Part shown: piece after piece, positions 30,927-39,446 of the stretch
Numbering within the stretch: the stretch's first letter is position 1
Layout: each line of letters opens with the position of its first letter
From: Nitrospirota bacterium
GTDB lineage: Bacteria > Nitrospirota > Thermodesulfovibrionia > UBA6902
Reading direction: 5' to 3'
Assembly: GCA_016207885.1 (NCBI GenBank)
Contig: JACQZE010000003.1
Location: 357,117-421,116, forward strand
Length of the DNA stretch: 64,000 nt
The notes under the pieces: generated by a model
Seen by the model: only the letters and a program-made list of their open reading frames with translations
The model's database searches: none
What the model was told of the DNA's origin: nothing
Program-made: the position numbers and the translations under genes

Positions 30927-31306
30927 AATATCCTTTGCCGGAGCAGGTCCTTTTTGTTCACAGCAGGCTTATTGATGAAACAGGCGGTTCCTACGGCATA
31001 AGGGATTTGGGGCTGCTCCAATCCGCGGCGGCAAGGCCCGGAGCAACTTTTGGAGGAAAAGAACTGTACCACGATATCTTTCAAAAGGCTGCCGCCATGA
31101 TGGAATCACTCGCAAAAAACCATCCTTTCATTGACGGCAATAAAAGAACTGCGATAACATCAGCGGCGGTCTTTCTGCAAAGAAACGGTTACGTTTTGGA
31201 GACAACACAGGAAGAGTTAGAACGGATCGCGATTAAGACTGCTACGGGTGAAATCTCAGTTAACGAGCTGGCTAAGTGGTTTAAAAAGTATTCTTTTAAA
31301 CGATAG
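30923..31306 (+). CDS. Doc-type (Fic-fold) toxin
   Basis: 127 aa. Seen: HPFIDGNKRTA, the Doc variant of the Fic motif with Lys in place of the second Gly, which in phage P1 Doc phosphorylates EF-Tu. No internal inhibitory helix, so it relies on the antitoxin encoded just upstream. Convergent, overlapping the YkgJ-like gene by 11 bases. Third Fic-fold gene in the window, but not bounded by a gene-end duplication. Confidence 0.9.
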   Translation: MKYPLPEQVLFVHSRLIDETGGSYGIRDLGLLQSAAARPGATFGGKELYHDIFQKAAAMMESLAKNHPFIDGNKRTAITSAAVFLQRNGYVLETTQEELERIAIKTATGEISVNELAKWFKKYSFKR

Positions 31307-31940
31307 TAATTTTATCAACCTTCTCCATCCTCTCTCCGAGCAGCTTCCAGTTGCATTCCTGTAAGACCCTGACCGTCCTGTTAATGTCGCCGCGCTCAAC
31401 CGCCCTTATTCTCTCGGTATCTTTTTCAACCCCGTGGAATGGAAGCATGACAAAAAAAGCCTGGTCAACATATTTCTTTACAGGCGGGAGCACATCTTTG
31501 TTTCTTGTGTAGTAAGGATCTTCGCCTTCTTCGCACTGTTTTCCGAATACGGTGAACTGCCTGCATGCCATCGGCCTCATGGGATGTATCGGACATGCTC
31601 CGTTAATAAGAAATGGGCACTGGTCGCTTCTTGTATATTCTTTAAGCTGTTTTTTTAGAATATCCCGTAGATCTCCGGTCATCTTCCCGGCAACATACCA
31701 TGATATGCCCATAAGCTCAAGCGGATATATGGGTATGTCCCTGAGAGTCCTGCAGCAGTTTGAGCATCCTTGCGCGCACGCCAGAACCTTCCCGTTCTTC
31801 TCCTCGGTTTCAATCGCTTTGGCAATGCCTTTATCAACTATGTAATAGGCGTCAAGAAGCATGGATAGCCATGGAAGTTTCTTCTCTTCAGGAAAAGACA
31901 GCCTTTTTATTTTTGAGACTTCTTTATTGCTTTTCTTCAT
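31296..31940 (-). CDS. YkgJ-family cysteine-cluster protein
   Basis: 214 aa. Seen: CAQGCSNCCRTL near residue 55 and CPFLINGACPIHPMRPMACRQF, the conserved eight-or-so-cysteine pattern of the YkgJ family, presumed zinc or Fe-S binding. Function unknown. Flanked downstream by the Doc gene and upstream by a palindromic repeat. Confidence 0.8.
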   Translation of the reverse strand: MKKSNKEVSKIKRLSFPEEKKLPWLSMLLDAYYIVDKGIAKAIETEEKNGKVLACAQGCSNCCRTLRDIPIYPLELMGISWYVAGKMTGDLRDILKKQLKEYTRSDQCPFLINGACPIHPMRPMACRQFTVFGKQCEEGEDPYYTRNKDVLPPVKKYVDQAFFVMLPFHGVEKDTERIRAVERGDINRTVRVLQECNWKLLGERMEKVDKITIV

Positions 31941-31957
31941 ATATATTACAAACCAAT

Positions 31958-32032
31958 GTCATTCCGGCTTGTCCGGAATCGTTTGTTATTAATGCGTTCT
32001 TTGCCAGAAGATTCCGGACAAGCCGGAATGAC
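31958..32032. repeat. Dispersed palindromic repeat pair, copy 3
   Basis: GTCATTCCGGCTTGTCCGG then AATC at the left is the reverse complement of GATTCCGGACAAGCCGG then AATGAC at the right, with about 30 bases between. Each half is itself a hairpin. The most regular copy in the window. Lies between two convergent or tandem minus-strand genes. Confidence 0.85.
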
Positions 32033-32047
32033 TCGCAACACAGCATG

Positions 32048-32416
32048 TTATCTCCTTATTCTGTACCGATAGATCACAAAACCATAGATAATGATATTAA
32101 GAAAAACCACAAAAAGCCCAAGTCCTATCTGCAGCTCTCTCGTCATCTCACCGGGATAAACTACCGGAAGGATATAATGCGCAACGAATCCGCGGCTATA
32201 TCCCGAAGCGCCCGCCTTTTCAAGAAGAAAGAGTTCAAGGCCGGTAAGCGGGCAGTACCACCCTTTAAACTCTATAAGCGCTCCCCATAACGCGGCAGGT
32301 ATGTGTAACCATGCAAAACGATTCCACCTGATAAGGAGTAATCCGCCCAGTATGACAAAGACGACAAAAGCTAAATGAATAAATGCTGTAAGGTCTGCAA
32401 GAAGCTTATAAGGCAT
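32048..32416 (-). CDS. DUF2784-family membrane protein
   Basis: 122 aa, three or four membrane helices. Seen: LADLTAFIHLAFVVFVILGGLL, WLHIPAALWGALIEFKGWYCPLTGLE, GFVAHY, all diagnostic of DUF2784. Function unknown. Divergent from the methyltransferase-like gene at 32455. Confidence 0.8.
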   Translation of the reverse strand: MPYKLLADLTAFIHLAFVVFVILGGLLLIRWNRFAWLHIPAALWGALIEFKGWYCPLTGLELFLLEKAGASGYSRGFVAHYILPVVYPGEMTRELQIGLGLFVVFLNIIIYGFVIYRYRIRR

Positions 32417-32454
32417 AGTTTGATTTTATAAAATTATTATGAATAATACTAATC

Positions 32455-33039
32455 ATGAAATACCTTCTCCTCAGCGTCCTCTGGATAACCTGGTGTTTTT
32501 TGCACAGCTTCTTCACCGCAACAAAAACGGCCGCGTGGTTCAGGTTCAGGCTTGAAAAGAGGTTTATCTATTACAGGATATGCTATAACCTTTTTTCATT
32601 ATTCACTGTCATACCTTTGCTTTATTGGCAAGGGAATATTCCAGGGCCTGTTATCATTCCGCTCTCGCCTCTTCTCAGGGCTGTGAAATTCGTCACTATA
32701 ATCTCAGCAATAATTATAATGTCCGGTTCCTTCTTTTCATTTGATGCCGGGGAGTTTTTAGGCATTAAGCAGTTAACCGATAAAAAAGAGGCTAAAGGAA
32801 TTGTTATTTCAAGACACGGCTTTTACAGCATTGTAAGACATCCGATGTATCTTGCCGGAGTTATCTTCTTTTTAGCGTTAATGACCGATGCCGTTCTTGC
32901 TCAGTTTATAGGGTATTTCATCCTCGCATTCTACATGATAATCGGTACGATTCACGAAGACAGGCGGCTGGCTGACGAATTAGGCGACGCATATAAGGAA
33001 TACCAGAAAGAAGTGCCTATGCTCCTGCCGAGATTTTGA
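32455..33039 (+). CDS. Isoprenylcysteine methyltransferase-like (ICMT/NnrU) membrane protein
   Basis: 194 aa, about five membrane helices. Seen: GFYSIVRHPMYLAGVIFF and the later HEDRRLADELGDAYKEYQKEV, the RHP and E-x-x-Y signature of the ICMT/PEMT fold that binds SAM at the membrane. The methyl acceptor in bacteria is unknown. Confidence 0.8.
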   Translation: MKYLLLSVLWITWCFLHSFFTATKTAAWFRFRLEKRFIYYRICYNLFSLFTVIPLLYWQGNIPGPVIIPLSPLLRAVKFVTIISAIIIMSGSFFSFDAGEFLGIKQLTDKKEAKGIVISRHGFYSIVRHPMYLAGVIFFLALMTDAVLAQFIGYFILAFYMIIGTIHEDRRLADELGDAYKEYQKEVPMLLPRF

Positions 33040-33119
33040 TTTAATTTTTTTTATACTTAAAATATTGGAGATAATATAATTCTCTTTATTTACAGGATGT
33101 TACCTGCCTCATTTTTTTC

Positions 33120-33149
33120 TTGACAAGAATCATTCTTATCTGGTATTAT
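33120..33149 (+). promoter_or_regulatory. Promoter with Fur-like palindrome
   Basis: TTGACA (33120-33125), an 18-base spacer, TATTAT (33144-33149). Between them AAGAAT-C-ATTCTT (33125-33137) is a perfect palindrome with 6-base arms, resembling the core of Fur boxes (GAATCATTC). It would place the gene at 33207 under metal or peroxide control; the regulator is not seen. Confidence 0.45.
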
Positions 33150-33206
33150 TTCTAACATAGGGTATCGTATAATAAAAATAGTTAAGATGACATTCGGAGG
33201 GAATAA

Positions 33207-33572
33207 ATGATGTATACAGAACATACAGTTAGATGCAGATGCGGGAAACGCGCGGTAAGTTTCCACTTTAAAGACAATATAATGCCGCCCAAGATCATTA
33301 AGATATTATATTGCCCGGACTGCGCAAGCGGCATAGCCTTTGATCCGATAAGCATGCTTGGATATAACGGCTGGATAATTTATTACAATATGGATGTTGC
33401 CAGTTTCTACAGGTCAAAGCTGCCAAGCAATGATATGGACAACCTGCTTCCTGAGATGCTGTTTGAAAAGGGATATGCGACATGGAACAGGCCGATTTCC
33501 GGAAAAGATAAAGATACAGATAAGATAAAAGAAAGATGTGAATGCGGCGCCCTGGTTCAAAACTTAAAATAA
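33207..33572 (+). CDS. Conserved protein with two zinc-ribbon-like cysteine knuckles
   Basis: 121 aa, soluble. Seen: CRCGK near residue 10 followed by CPDCASG near 38, and CECGA near the C-terminus. Cys spacing suggests two metal sites, zinc or Fe-S. The family is not recognised. GGAGG upstream. A Fur-like promoter lies 58 bases ahead. Confidence 0.55.
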   Translation: MMYTEHTVRCRCGKRAVSFHFKDNIMPPKIIKILYCPDCASGIAFDPISMLGYNGWIIYYNMDVASFYRSKLPSNDMDNLLPEMLFEKGYATWNRPISGKDKDTDKIKERCECGALVQNLK

Positions 33573-33578
33573 AGAAGG

Positions 33579-34244
33579 TCAGCCGATGAGTTTTCTCAAC
33601 TCTTCGGCGTCCACCTTTATCTCCTGGGCAAGATGTTCGGGAGCGGCTCCGCTGTGGCTTATTACCTCTTTAAGGTAATCGATAAAGGATAACTGCTTTT
33701 CACAGCTTCTGAAGTAATGTTCAAGAACTGAAGCCAGGCCCTCTGAGGGGATCCTGTATCCCTTTTTTGTCGCTTCCTTTTCACCGGTGCTTTCAGGTAT
33801 GCCGATCACCGACGTCTTGCCGTCAACAATAATGAAACGCATATTGTGGACCATGAGACAGTTGCTGTAAAAGACCTCAGCTCCTGCCTTTGTATAGAGA
33901 TAGCCGATATGGAGCCTGTCAGGGAATTTCGGCAGGAGGTATTTCACGCGTACCCCTCTGCTCGTCAGCCTTTCAAGCAGGGCTATGATGTCCCTTGTCA
34001 TCTTCTGGTCGTCACCCTGAGGGATCCTGCCTGTGATACAGCCTGTGACCTCGGCCTTTGCTTCGACCATGGCATCCATTACAGTGAGAAAATATTCCTG
34101 GCGTGAGAGAACCTTAGTGGCCTTGCTCACCTCCATAAGGAGTTTATCTCTCTGCTTGCCCTCCTTTATGCTGTATGCAAGAAGTATAACGGTAACTACA
34201 AGAAGAACGGACTCAAGAATGATCAGGCCTGTTTCAAGTTGCAA
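33579..34244 (-). CDS. Membrane-anchored phospholipase-D-fold protein
   Basis: 221 aa. One N-terminal helix (residues about 8-25), then a PLD-like fold (GVRVKYLLPKF, VHNMRFIIVDGKTSVIGIPE). The HKD motif reads H-N-M-R, so catalytic Lys is replaced by Arg; only one half is present. Probably a non-catalytic or altered member. Sits just downstream of ccoS on the same strand and may belong to the cbb3 transcript. Confidence 0.55.
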   Translation of the reverse strand: MQLETGLIILESVLLVVTVILLAYSIKEGKQRDKLLMEVSKATKVLSRQEYFLTVMDAMVEAKAEVTGCITGRIPQGDDQKMTRDIIALLERLTSRGVRVKYLLPKFPDRLHIGYLYTKAGAEVFYSNCLMVHNMRFIIVDGKTSVIGIPESTGEKEATKKGYRIPSEGLASVLEHYFRSCEKQLSFIDYLKEVISHSGAAPEHLAQEIKVDAEELRKLIG

Positions 34245-34278
34245 GGTTCATCCTCCAATAAAATTATTAGTGATTTTA

Positions 34279-34428
34279 TCATTTTTCTTCATCTTTATCA
34301 TCAAACATCCTGTATTTCGGCCCCTCTATATCATCATACTGCCCGCTCTTTACCGACCATATGAAGAATAACCAGGCTGCTATCCCTGTGCCGAGGCCGA
34401 TTATTATAAGAAGAAAAACAGACCACAT
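34279..34428 (-). CDS. ccoS: cbb3 oxidase maturation protein CcoS
   Basis: 49 aa (too short for most gene calls). MWSVFLLIIIGLGTGIAAWLFFIW is a single membrane helix, followed by SVKSGQYDDIEGPKYRMFDDK, the CcoS hallmark Q(Y/F)DD.EGP..R.L.DD. Required for cofactor insertion in cbb3 oxidase. Two bases separate it from the ccoI stop. Confidence 0.93.
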   Translation of the reverse strand: MWSVFLLIIIGLGTGIAAWLFFIWSVKSGQYDDIEGPKYRMFDDKDEEK

Positions 34429-34430
34429 GA

Positions 34431-36869
34431 TCAGTTCACCTTTAATCTCATCGAATTGCCCACAACGCTTAATGAGCTGAAGGTCATGGCGGCGGCAGCC
34501 ATTATCGGGTGGAGCAGGCCGGCTATCGCAAGCGGGATGGCTGCCATATTATAAACAAATGCCCAGAAGAGGTTCTGTTTAATAACGCTGTAAGTCCTGC
34601 CGGATAATTTTAGAGCCTCAGGAATGAGCCTGAGGTCGTTCCTCATAAGTACCATGTCAGCGCTCTCAAGCGCGATGTCCGTGGCCCTGCCCATCGCGAT
34701 CCCGACATCAGCCTGAACAAGCGCCGGGGCGTCATTTATTCCGTCGCCTGCCATTATGATTTTATTCCCTTTCTCCTGAAGCTGTTTTATGATCTCAGCC
34801 TTTTCAACCGGCGAGACCTCAGCCCTTATCATATCTGTCTTTAATCCTGTTTTAACGGCAACCGAGAGCGCGGCCTTTCTGTTATCGCCTGTCATCATCA
34901 TGACGTCATACCCGCTCTCTATCAAGTTTCTTATAACTTCGCCTGCCTCCTCTCTGATACTGTCCGCGATCACGAATATGCCCGCGAGCCTTTTATCATA
35001 TGAGAGATAAACAACCGTTGAACCTGACGTCTCTTCAAAATCCGCCAGCAAAAACAGCTCCGGCCCGAGTTCATCCTCAACGCCCCTGAAAATCCCTTCA
35101 GCCTCAATAAAGTTCCTGCTGCCGGCAAGCACATCCTTTCCGTCTATCTTCCCGCTTATGCCTTTGCCGGGCTCTGCCTTGAATTCAGATACTGTCAAAG
35201 ACTGAACTTCCGAGGCGTCTATTATCGCTTTTGAAATGGAATGTTCTGAAAGCCTTTCAAGGGAAGACGCAAGCAGCAGGGCATCTTCATCTGAACAGCC
35301 GATCCCTTTAAATGACTTCAGAAGCGGCCTTCCCTCGGTCACCGTTCCTGTCTTGTCCAGGACAACCGTATCAATGCCCTTTGCCCTTTCAATAATATCG
35401 CCGCCCTTTATAAGTATGCCCTTTGACGCGCCGCTTGTTGTGCCGATAAGCATGGCAAGAGGCGTGGCAAGCCCGAGCGCGCACGGGCACGCGATGACAA
35501 GCACAGAGACAGAGTTCATTACAGCATTGGCCGGGCTGCCGCTGTATATCCACCATCCCAGCCCGGTCACAAAGCCCAGAAAAAGAACCGCCGGAACAAA
35601 GATCCCCACTACTTTGTCAGCCAATGCCTGTACCGGCGCGCGCCTTGCCTGCGCATCTTCAACCGTCTTTATGATCTGTGAAAAGACCGTATCCTCACCA
35701 ATCCTGCTTACCTGAAAGACAAAGCTGCCGTAAAGGTTCTGCGTGCCGCAGAAGACTTCACTGCCTTCAGTTTTTGAAACAGGCCTTGACTCACCTGTAA
35801 GCATTGACTCATCAACCTCTGATGCCCCTTCAATAACAATTCCGTCAAGCGGTATCCTTTCGCCGGGAATTACCTCAAGCAGATCATCTGTTTTGATAGA
35901 GGAGATGGATATCATCTCCCTGCTTTTGACTGCTGACTGCTGACTGCTGACCACTATTCTCGCCTCTTTCGGATTAAGCGAGAGAAGCCTTGTGATCACA
36001 TCAGACGCCCTGCCTTTTGCGCCTGTCTCAATGTATCTGCCGAGGAGTATCAGGGTCACTATCATTGCCGCGGTGTCAAAATATACCTCCCCGCCAGCGT
36101 ATATCTGATACGCGCTGAAGAGGAATGCTGAACCTGCGCCTGTGGCTATGAGCACGTCCATGTTAAAGCTGAGGTTCCTTAATCCCCTTATGGATCCTTT
36201 AAAAATAGGCCATCCGGAATAGAAGAGGACAGGGGTTGTAAGCAGAAGGGATATTACCTGAAACGCGCCTCTCGTCCTGTCACCGATGCCCTGAAAATAT
36301 CCGGCATAAAGCGCGACAGAGAACATCATCAACTGCATCGAAAAGAATGCCGCTGTGCCGAACCTCATGAGAAGATCCCTCTGTTCATTCCTGAGTTCAC
36401 TCTCATATGCCTCTGCCTCAAAAGGTTTCGGTATATAGCCGACCGATATGATGCGTTGCAGTATCTCATTAATTCCCGCGGTTTCAGGGGCCCATCTTAT
36501 CTTTGCCCTGTGCGTCGCGTAATTCGCCCTGCAGTATGTAACGCCCTTCTTCTTGAGCAGCGCCCTTTCGATCAGCCAGATGCAGGAGGCGCAGCGGATC
36601 CCGTCAATGACTATATCTATCTCGTCCTCATCACCCGCCTTTCTTATCCTCCCTGCAAAGGCGGAAGGCTCTATCTTTATATCTTCAGGCGGGCCGGGCA
36701 CCCATGAGGAACCCCTTTTGTCATAAAAAGCGTCAAGCCCTTCATCATTTATCAGCCTGTAAACGCCCCTGCACCCGTAACAGCAGAAGGCCTTCTTCAT
36801 GCCGTTCACCTCATCAAAGACAGCCTTGTTTCCCGGAAACTCAAGCAGGCAGTGGTCACATGTGAGCAT
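34431..36869 (-). CDS. ccoI: Copper-exporting P1B-type ATPase for cbb3 assembly
   Basis: 812 aa. Seen: an N-terminal cysteine-rich metal knuckle (CDHCLLEF, CCYGC), an HMA domain with CASC, eight membrane helices with the CPC copper path (VIACPCALGL), the phosphorylation site DKTGTVTEG, TGDNRKAA and GDGINDAPAL. Delivers Cu to the oxidase from the cytosolic side. Overlaps the UreH-like gene by 14 bases. Start as given. Confidence 0.95.
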   Translation of the reverse strand: MLTCDHCLLEFPGNKAVFDEVNGMKKAFCCYGCRGVYRLINDEGLDAFYDKRGSSWVPGPPEDIKIEPSAFAGRIRKAGDEDEIDIVIDGIRCASCIWLIERALLKKKGVTYCRANYATHRAKIRWAPETAGINEILQRIISVGYIPKPFEAEAYESELRNEQRDLLMRFGTAAFFSMQLMMFSVALYAGYFQGIGDRTRGAFQVISLLLTTPVLFYSGWPIFKGSIRGLRNLSFNMDVLIATGAGSAFLFSAYQIYAGGEVYFDTAAMIVTLILLGRYIETGAKGRASDVITRLLSLNPKEARIVVSSQQSAVKSREMISISSIKTDDLLEVIPGERIPLDGIVIEGASEVDESMLTGESRPVSKTEGSEVFCGTQNLYGSFVFQVSRIGEDTVFSQIIKTVEDAQARRAPVQALADKVVGIFVPAVLFLGFVTGLGWWIYSGSPANAVMNSVSVLVIACPCALGLATPLAMLIGTTSGASKGILIKGGDIIERAKGIDTVVLDKTGTVTEGRPLLKSFKGIGCSDEDALLLASSLERLSEHSISKAIIDASEVQSLTVSEFKAEPGKGISGKIDGKDVLAGSRNFIEAEGIFRGVEDELGPELFLLADFEETSGSTVVYLSYDKRLAGIFVIADSIREEAGEVIRNLIESGYDVMMMTGDNRKAALSVAVKTGLKTDMIRAEVSPVEKAEIIKQLQEKGNKIIMAGDGINDAPALVQADVGIAMGRATDIALESADMVLMRNDLRLIPEALKLSGRTYSVIKQNLFWAFVYNMAAIPLAIAGLLHPIMAAAAMTFSSLSVVGNSMRLKVN

Positions 36870-37548
36870 GATGCCTGAACCCCTTTAGCAGAAAGAGTAT
36901 CCCCATAAGTATCACTGTGACGCCAGCCGCCTTATAAAAAAGTCCCCTCAGCTTTGAACTGATGAAGGAGGCCGCTATCCCGAAGATGACAAGCGAAGGC
37001 ATCGTGCCGAGGCCGAAGAGAAATGAAAGGAGCATGCCTGAGGCTGTGCTGCCCGTGCCTGCGGAAGCGGCAAACGCAGCCATGGAAAAGCCGCATGGCA
37101 GAAGGCCGAAGAGAAGGCCGAGAGGAAAGTACTTCAGAAAAGAATCTACCTTTAAAAGACGCTGCCCTTGCTTCAGTATGGAAATATTATGCTTTTCAAA
37201 CCATGCCGTATTAGCCGGAAAGCCGAGAATACCGACACCCATAATGATCATGAAGAGCCCTGCCGTTACAGCTATCGCGTTCCGGATGCCTGAGAGTTGT
37301 CCGGCGATGTTAAGAAGAGAGCCTGCAAATCCCATCGCCCCGCCGATGAGCGTGTAAGTCATGATGCGCCCGGCATTATAAAGCAGATGCGGAAGGAGAA
37401 GGTTCATAAAAAAAGGTCGTTCGATATCAGTCTTGCCGCTGATGGAATAGGAAGCGACTATCGGGCCGCACATGCCTATGCAATGGCCGAAGCCTCCGAA
37501 CAATCCCGTTGTAAATATCAGAAGATAATCCGCGTTCATGTCGATCAT
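36856..37548 (-). CDS. UreH/SafE-like membrane protein of the cbb3 cluster
   Basis: 230 aa from ATG 37548 (longer starts would run back into ccoH). Six membrane helices; GFGHCIGMCGPIV near the start and GLLPCGFSMAA in the middle are diagnostic of the UreH_2/heavy-metal-transport family commonly found next to ccoI. Likely helps copper handling during oxidase assembly. Confidence 0.85.
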   Translation of the reverse strand: MIDMNADYLLIFTTGLFGGFGHCIGMCGPIVASYSISGKTDIERPFFMNLLLPHLLYNAGRIMTYTLIGGAMGFAGSLLNIAGQLSGIRNAIAVTAGLFMIIMGVGILGFPANTAWFEKHNISILKQGQRLLKVDSFLKYFPLGLLFGLLPCGFSMAAFAASAGTGSTASGMLLSFLFGLGTMPSLVIFGIAASFISSKLRGLFYKAAGVTVILMGILFLLKGFRHHAHM

Positions 37549-37549
37549 A

Positions 37550-37999
37550 TCAGCCCTTCTCCACAAAGACTCTCTTTTGAAAGAGTATGTTATCCGGCCC
37601 TTTTATTACGTCTGCCTTTATATCCCAGTATCCGTAAAGCGGGAATTCGATATCCAGCCTGAATGTTCCTTCCCTAACCTTCACAGGCTCGTAACGCCTG
37701 TCATATGACGATGTTGACGGCCTGCTGACCATGACTGATATGGATGAGGCGTCAAGCGGGCTGCCGTCCTTCTCAACAAATGTGAGAGTGATGCTGTTTT
37801 CACCGGCTGTAAGCTTATCCCCATGCATATCAAAACCCCAGCCAAGCTCAGACTTTACCTTTCGGACCTCATCCCATCTGAGGCCTTCTTCATAAGGGCT
37901 GCCCGTTACGGTGCCGTCAAAATTTTCAATGCCTACAAAAAGAGCGCCTGCCACGGCAAGCATGGCTGATATGGCTGAAATGATTATTATCGTCTTCAT
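37550..37999 (-). CDS. ccoH: FixH/CcoH-like assembly protein
   Basis: 149 aa. One N-terminal helix, then a periplasmic beta domain (WGFDMHGDKLTAGENSITLTFVEKDGSPL, YGYWDIKADV). Matches FixH in size, topology and position between ccoG and ccoI. Stabilises the oxidase core during assembly. Directly abuts ccoG. Confidence 0.85.
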   Translation of the reverse strand: MKTIIIISAISAMLAVAGALFVGIENFDGTVTGSPYEEGLRWDEVRKVKSELGWGFDMHGDKLTAGENSITLTFVEKDGSPLDASSISVMVSRPSTSSYDRRYEPVKVREGTFRLDIEFPLYGYWDIKADVIKGPDNILFQKRVFVEKG

Positions 38000-39211
38000 C
38001 TATTCCCCTGAAAAAATAAAATTTGCCTTTCTTGTCAGTTTGAATTCATCCTCTTCCGAGGGAGCTACGGATATTTCAATCGTCTGCGAAGATCTCCCTT
38101 CCATGTCTTCGGGAGCAGAAATGTAGACCGGAACCTTTTTGATCTCCCCTGCATTGATAAAGACATCCTCATCAGGAACGATCCTGGCCCTTCCTGCTGA
38201 ACCGGCCGCCATTATCTTAAATGCCTTATCAACCCTTCCCCTGTTCTTTATCGAGAGGATATAAGAGTTTGTTGTCACGCCGTCCGCTGTCACCCTGGGC
38301 TGAAAAGAGTAATTCGGCAGCACAGTGAGGTCATAAGGCAGACGCGTAAATAAAAGATAGCAAAAGAAGAGGAGAGAGATGAGCGTTGCCGCTCCAAACA
38401 TGGCGGTATTCTTACGGAAAATATTCACTGTCCCGCCAGGCCGTCCCCAGAAATAATCTATCAATGTCTTCTTTTGCTTCTTCCCCATGATATCCCTGCA
38501 TTCATCAATGCATTTCGCGCAATGTATGCACGCCCTGTTTTCCCCCTGTCTTATATCAATGCCGGCAGGGCAGGCCCGCAGGCATGCCTTGCAGTCAATA
38601 CATTCTTCCTTTCTCCGCGGGTCAAAGGCGACTGTCAGAGTGCTCTCGTCAAAGAGCGCTCCCTGGAGCATTGAGTAAGGGCATACGGTCGCGCAGAACC
38701 TCTGCCGCAGAAAAGAAAGGTCAAGAAATATGACAGCCGTAAGTGTTATCCAGAAAGCCCATACAACGCTGCCAGGCCGCCAACCGGCCAATGCCGGAAA
38801 AAAGTCATAAGGCGATACAAAATACCAGATGAGGTTCGCGCCCGCTGCCAGGCTCAGGGCAAAGACCGCGGCATATGAAACAATTCTCTGAAAAGAACCC
38901 TTGCCTGAATATCTGTCAAGAGAAGCGGTAATGTCAGACAGCACGGTCTGCGGGCAGGCCCAACCGCACCAGATCCTGCCGAACAAGAGCGTTAAAAAGA
39001 TCAGGAGGAAGCTTAGAAAGATGATTCCGATAAGCATAATGAAGAACTCCTCCATCCATATGCTTGCGCCGAAAAAATGCAGCCGAAGCGTCGGGATATC
39101 AAATCTTAACGCGCTTTCGCCATTTATTTTAAGGAAGGGGAGACTGATAATGACCGCTGCTTCAAAGAACGCCGCTAACCTGCGCCATTGCTGTAAGTTA
39201 CCGGTCGTCAT
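38000..39211 (-). CDS. ccoG: cbb3 oxidase accessory Fe-S protein CcoG
   Basis: 403 aa from ATG 39211 (TTG 39214 is also possible). Seen: several membrane helices, WCGWACPQTVLSD, two 4Fe-4S sets (CIDCKACLRACP and CIHCAKCIDECRDIM), and a C-terminal Ig-like FixG domain (about residues 290-400). Reduces or supports copper for CcoN. Overlaps the small upstream gene by 14 bases. Confidence 0.95.
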   Translation of the reverse strand: MTTGNLQQWRRLAAFFEAAVIISLPFLKINGESALRFDIPTLRLHFFGASIWMEEFFIMLIGIIFLSFLLIFLTLLFGRIWCGWACPQTVLSDITASLDRYSGKGSFQRIVSYAAVFALSLAAGANLIWYFVSPYDFFPALAGWRPGSVVWAFWITLTAVIFLDLSFLRQRFCATVCPYSMLQGALFDESTLTVAFDPRRKEECIDCKACLRACPAGIDIRQGENRACIHCAKCIDECRDIMGKKQKKTLIDYFWGRPGGTVNIFRKNTAMFGAATLISLLFFCYLLFTRLPYDLTVLPNYSFQPRVTADGVTTNSYILSIKNRGRVDKAFKIMAAGSAGRARIVPDEDVFINAGEIKKVPVYISAPEDMEGRSSQTIEISVAPSEEDEFKLTRKANFIFSGE

Positions 39212-39341
39212 CAAGCATTCTGAACTTCGGCTCCTCGATCTTATGCTTCCTCTTCTTCGAATAATAATAGACGATTATCACCGCGAAGATAATGACCATT
39301 GAAAGCCCGAACAAAAAATACGCTGCAGCCTGCACGTTCAT
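39198..39341 (-). CDS. Small membrane protein, CcoQ/CcoS-like
   Basis: 47 aa. MNVQAAAYFLFGLSMVIIFAVIIVYYYSKKR is one helix with a basic cytosolic end, then HKIEEPKFRMLDDDR, similar to the CcoS tail. Could be the CcoQ-equivalent subunit or a second CcoS. Overlaps the ccoG start. Too short for automatic calls. Confidence 0.65.
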   Translation of the reverse strand: MNVQAAAYFLFGLSMVIIFAVIIVYYYSKKRKHKIEEPKFRMLDDDR

Positions 39342-39347
39342 ATATGC

Positions 39348-39443
39348 CTACCTGCCGCCTTTGCTGGCTATCATATAAAGGATCAATATCCCGATCGCGG
39401 CTACGGCTGTAAAACCGATTGTTGCCATTACCGATATATCCAT
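39348..39443 (-). CDS. 31-residue single-helix membrane protein
   Basis: MDISVMATIGFTAVAAIGILILYMIASKGGR in one open frame with GAAGGA 6-9 bases before the ATG. One helix and a short basic tail. Sits between the peroxiredoxin and the 47-aa gene, 3 bases from the stop of the former and 6 before the start of the latter. Probably a small oxidase-associated subunit; inference from position. Confidence 0.5.
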   Translation of the reverse strand: MDISVMATIGFTAVAAIGILILYMIASKGGR

Positions 39444-39446
39444 TGC

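Noticed and set aside
30923..31306. Doc gene as a third gene-end-duplicating Fic cassette
   Set aside because: No copy of the preceding gene's 3' end follows it; it is an ordinary antitoxin-toxin pair.
31760..32290. 176-aa plus-strand frame
   Set aside because: It crosses the YkgJ-like gene, the palindromic repeat and the DUF2784 gene in antisense, with no domain or ribosome site.
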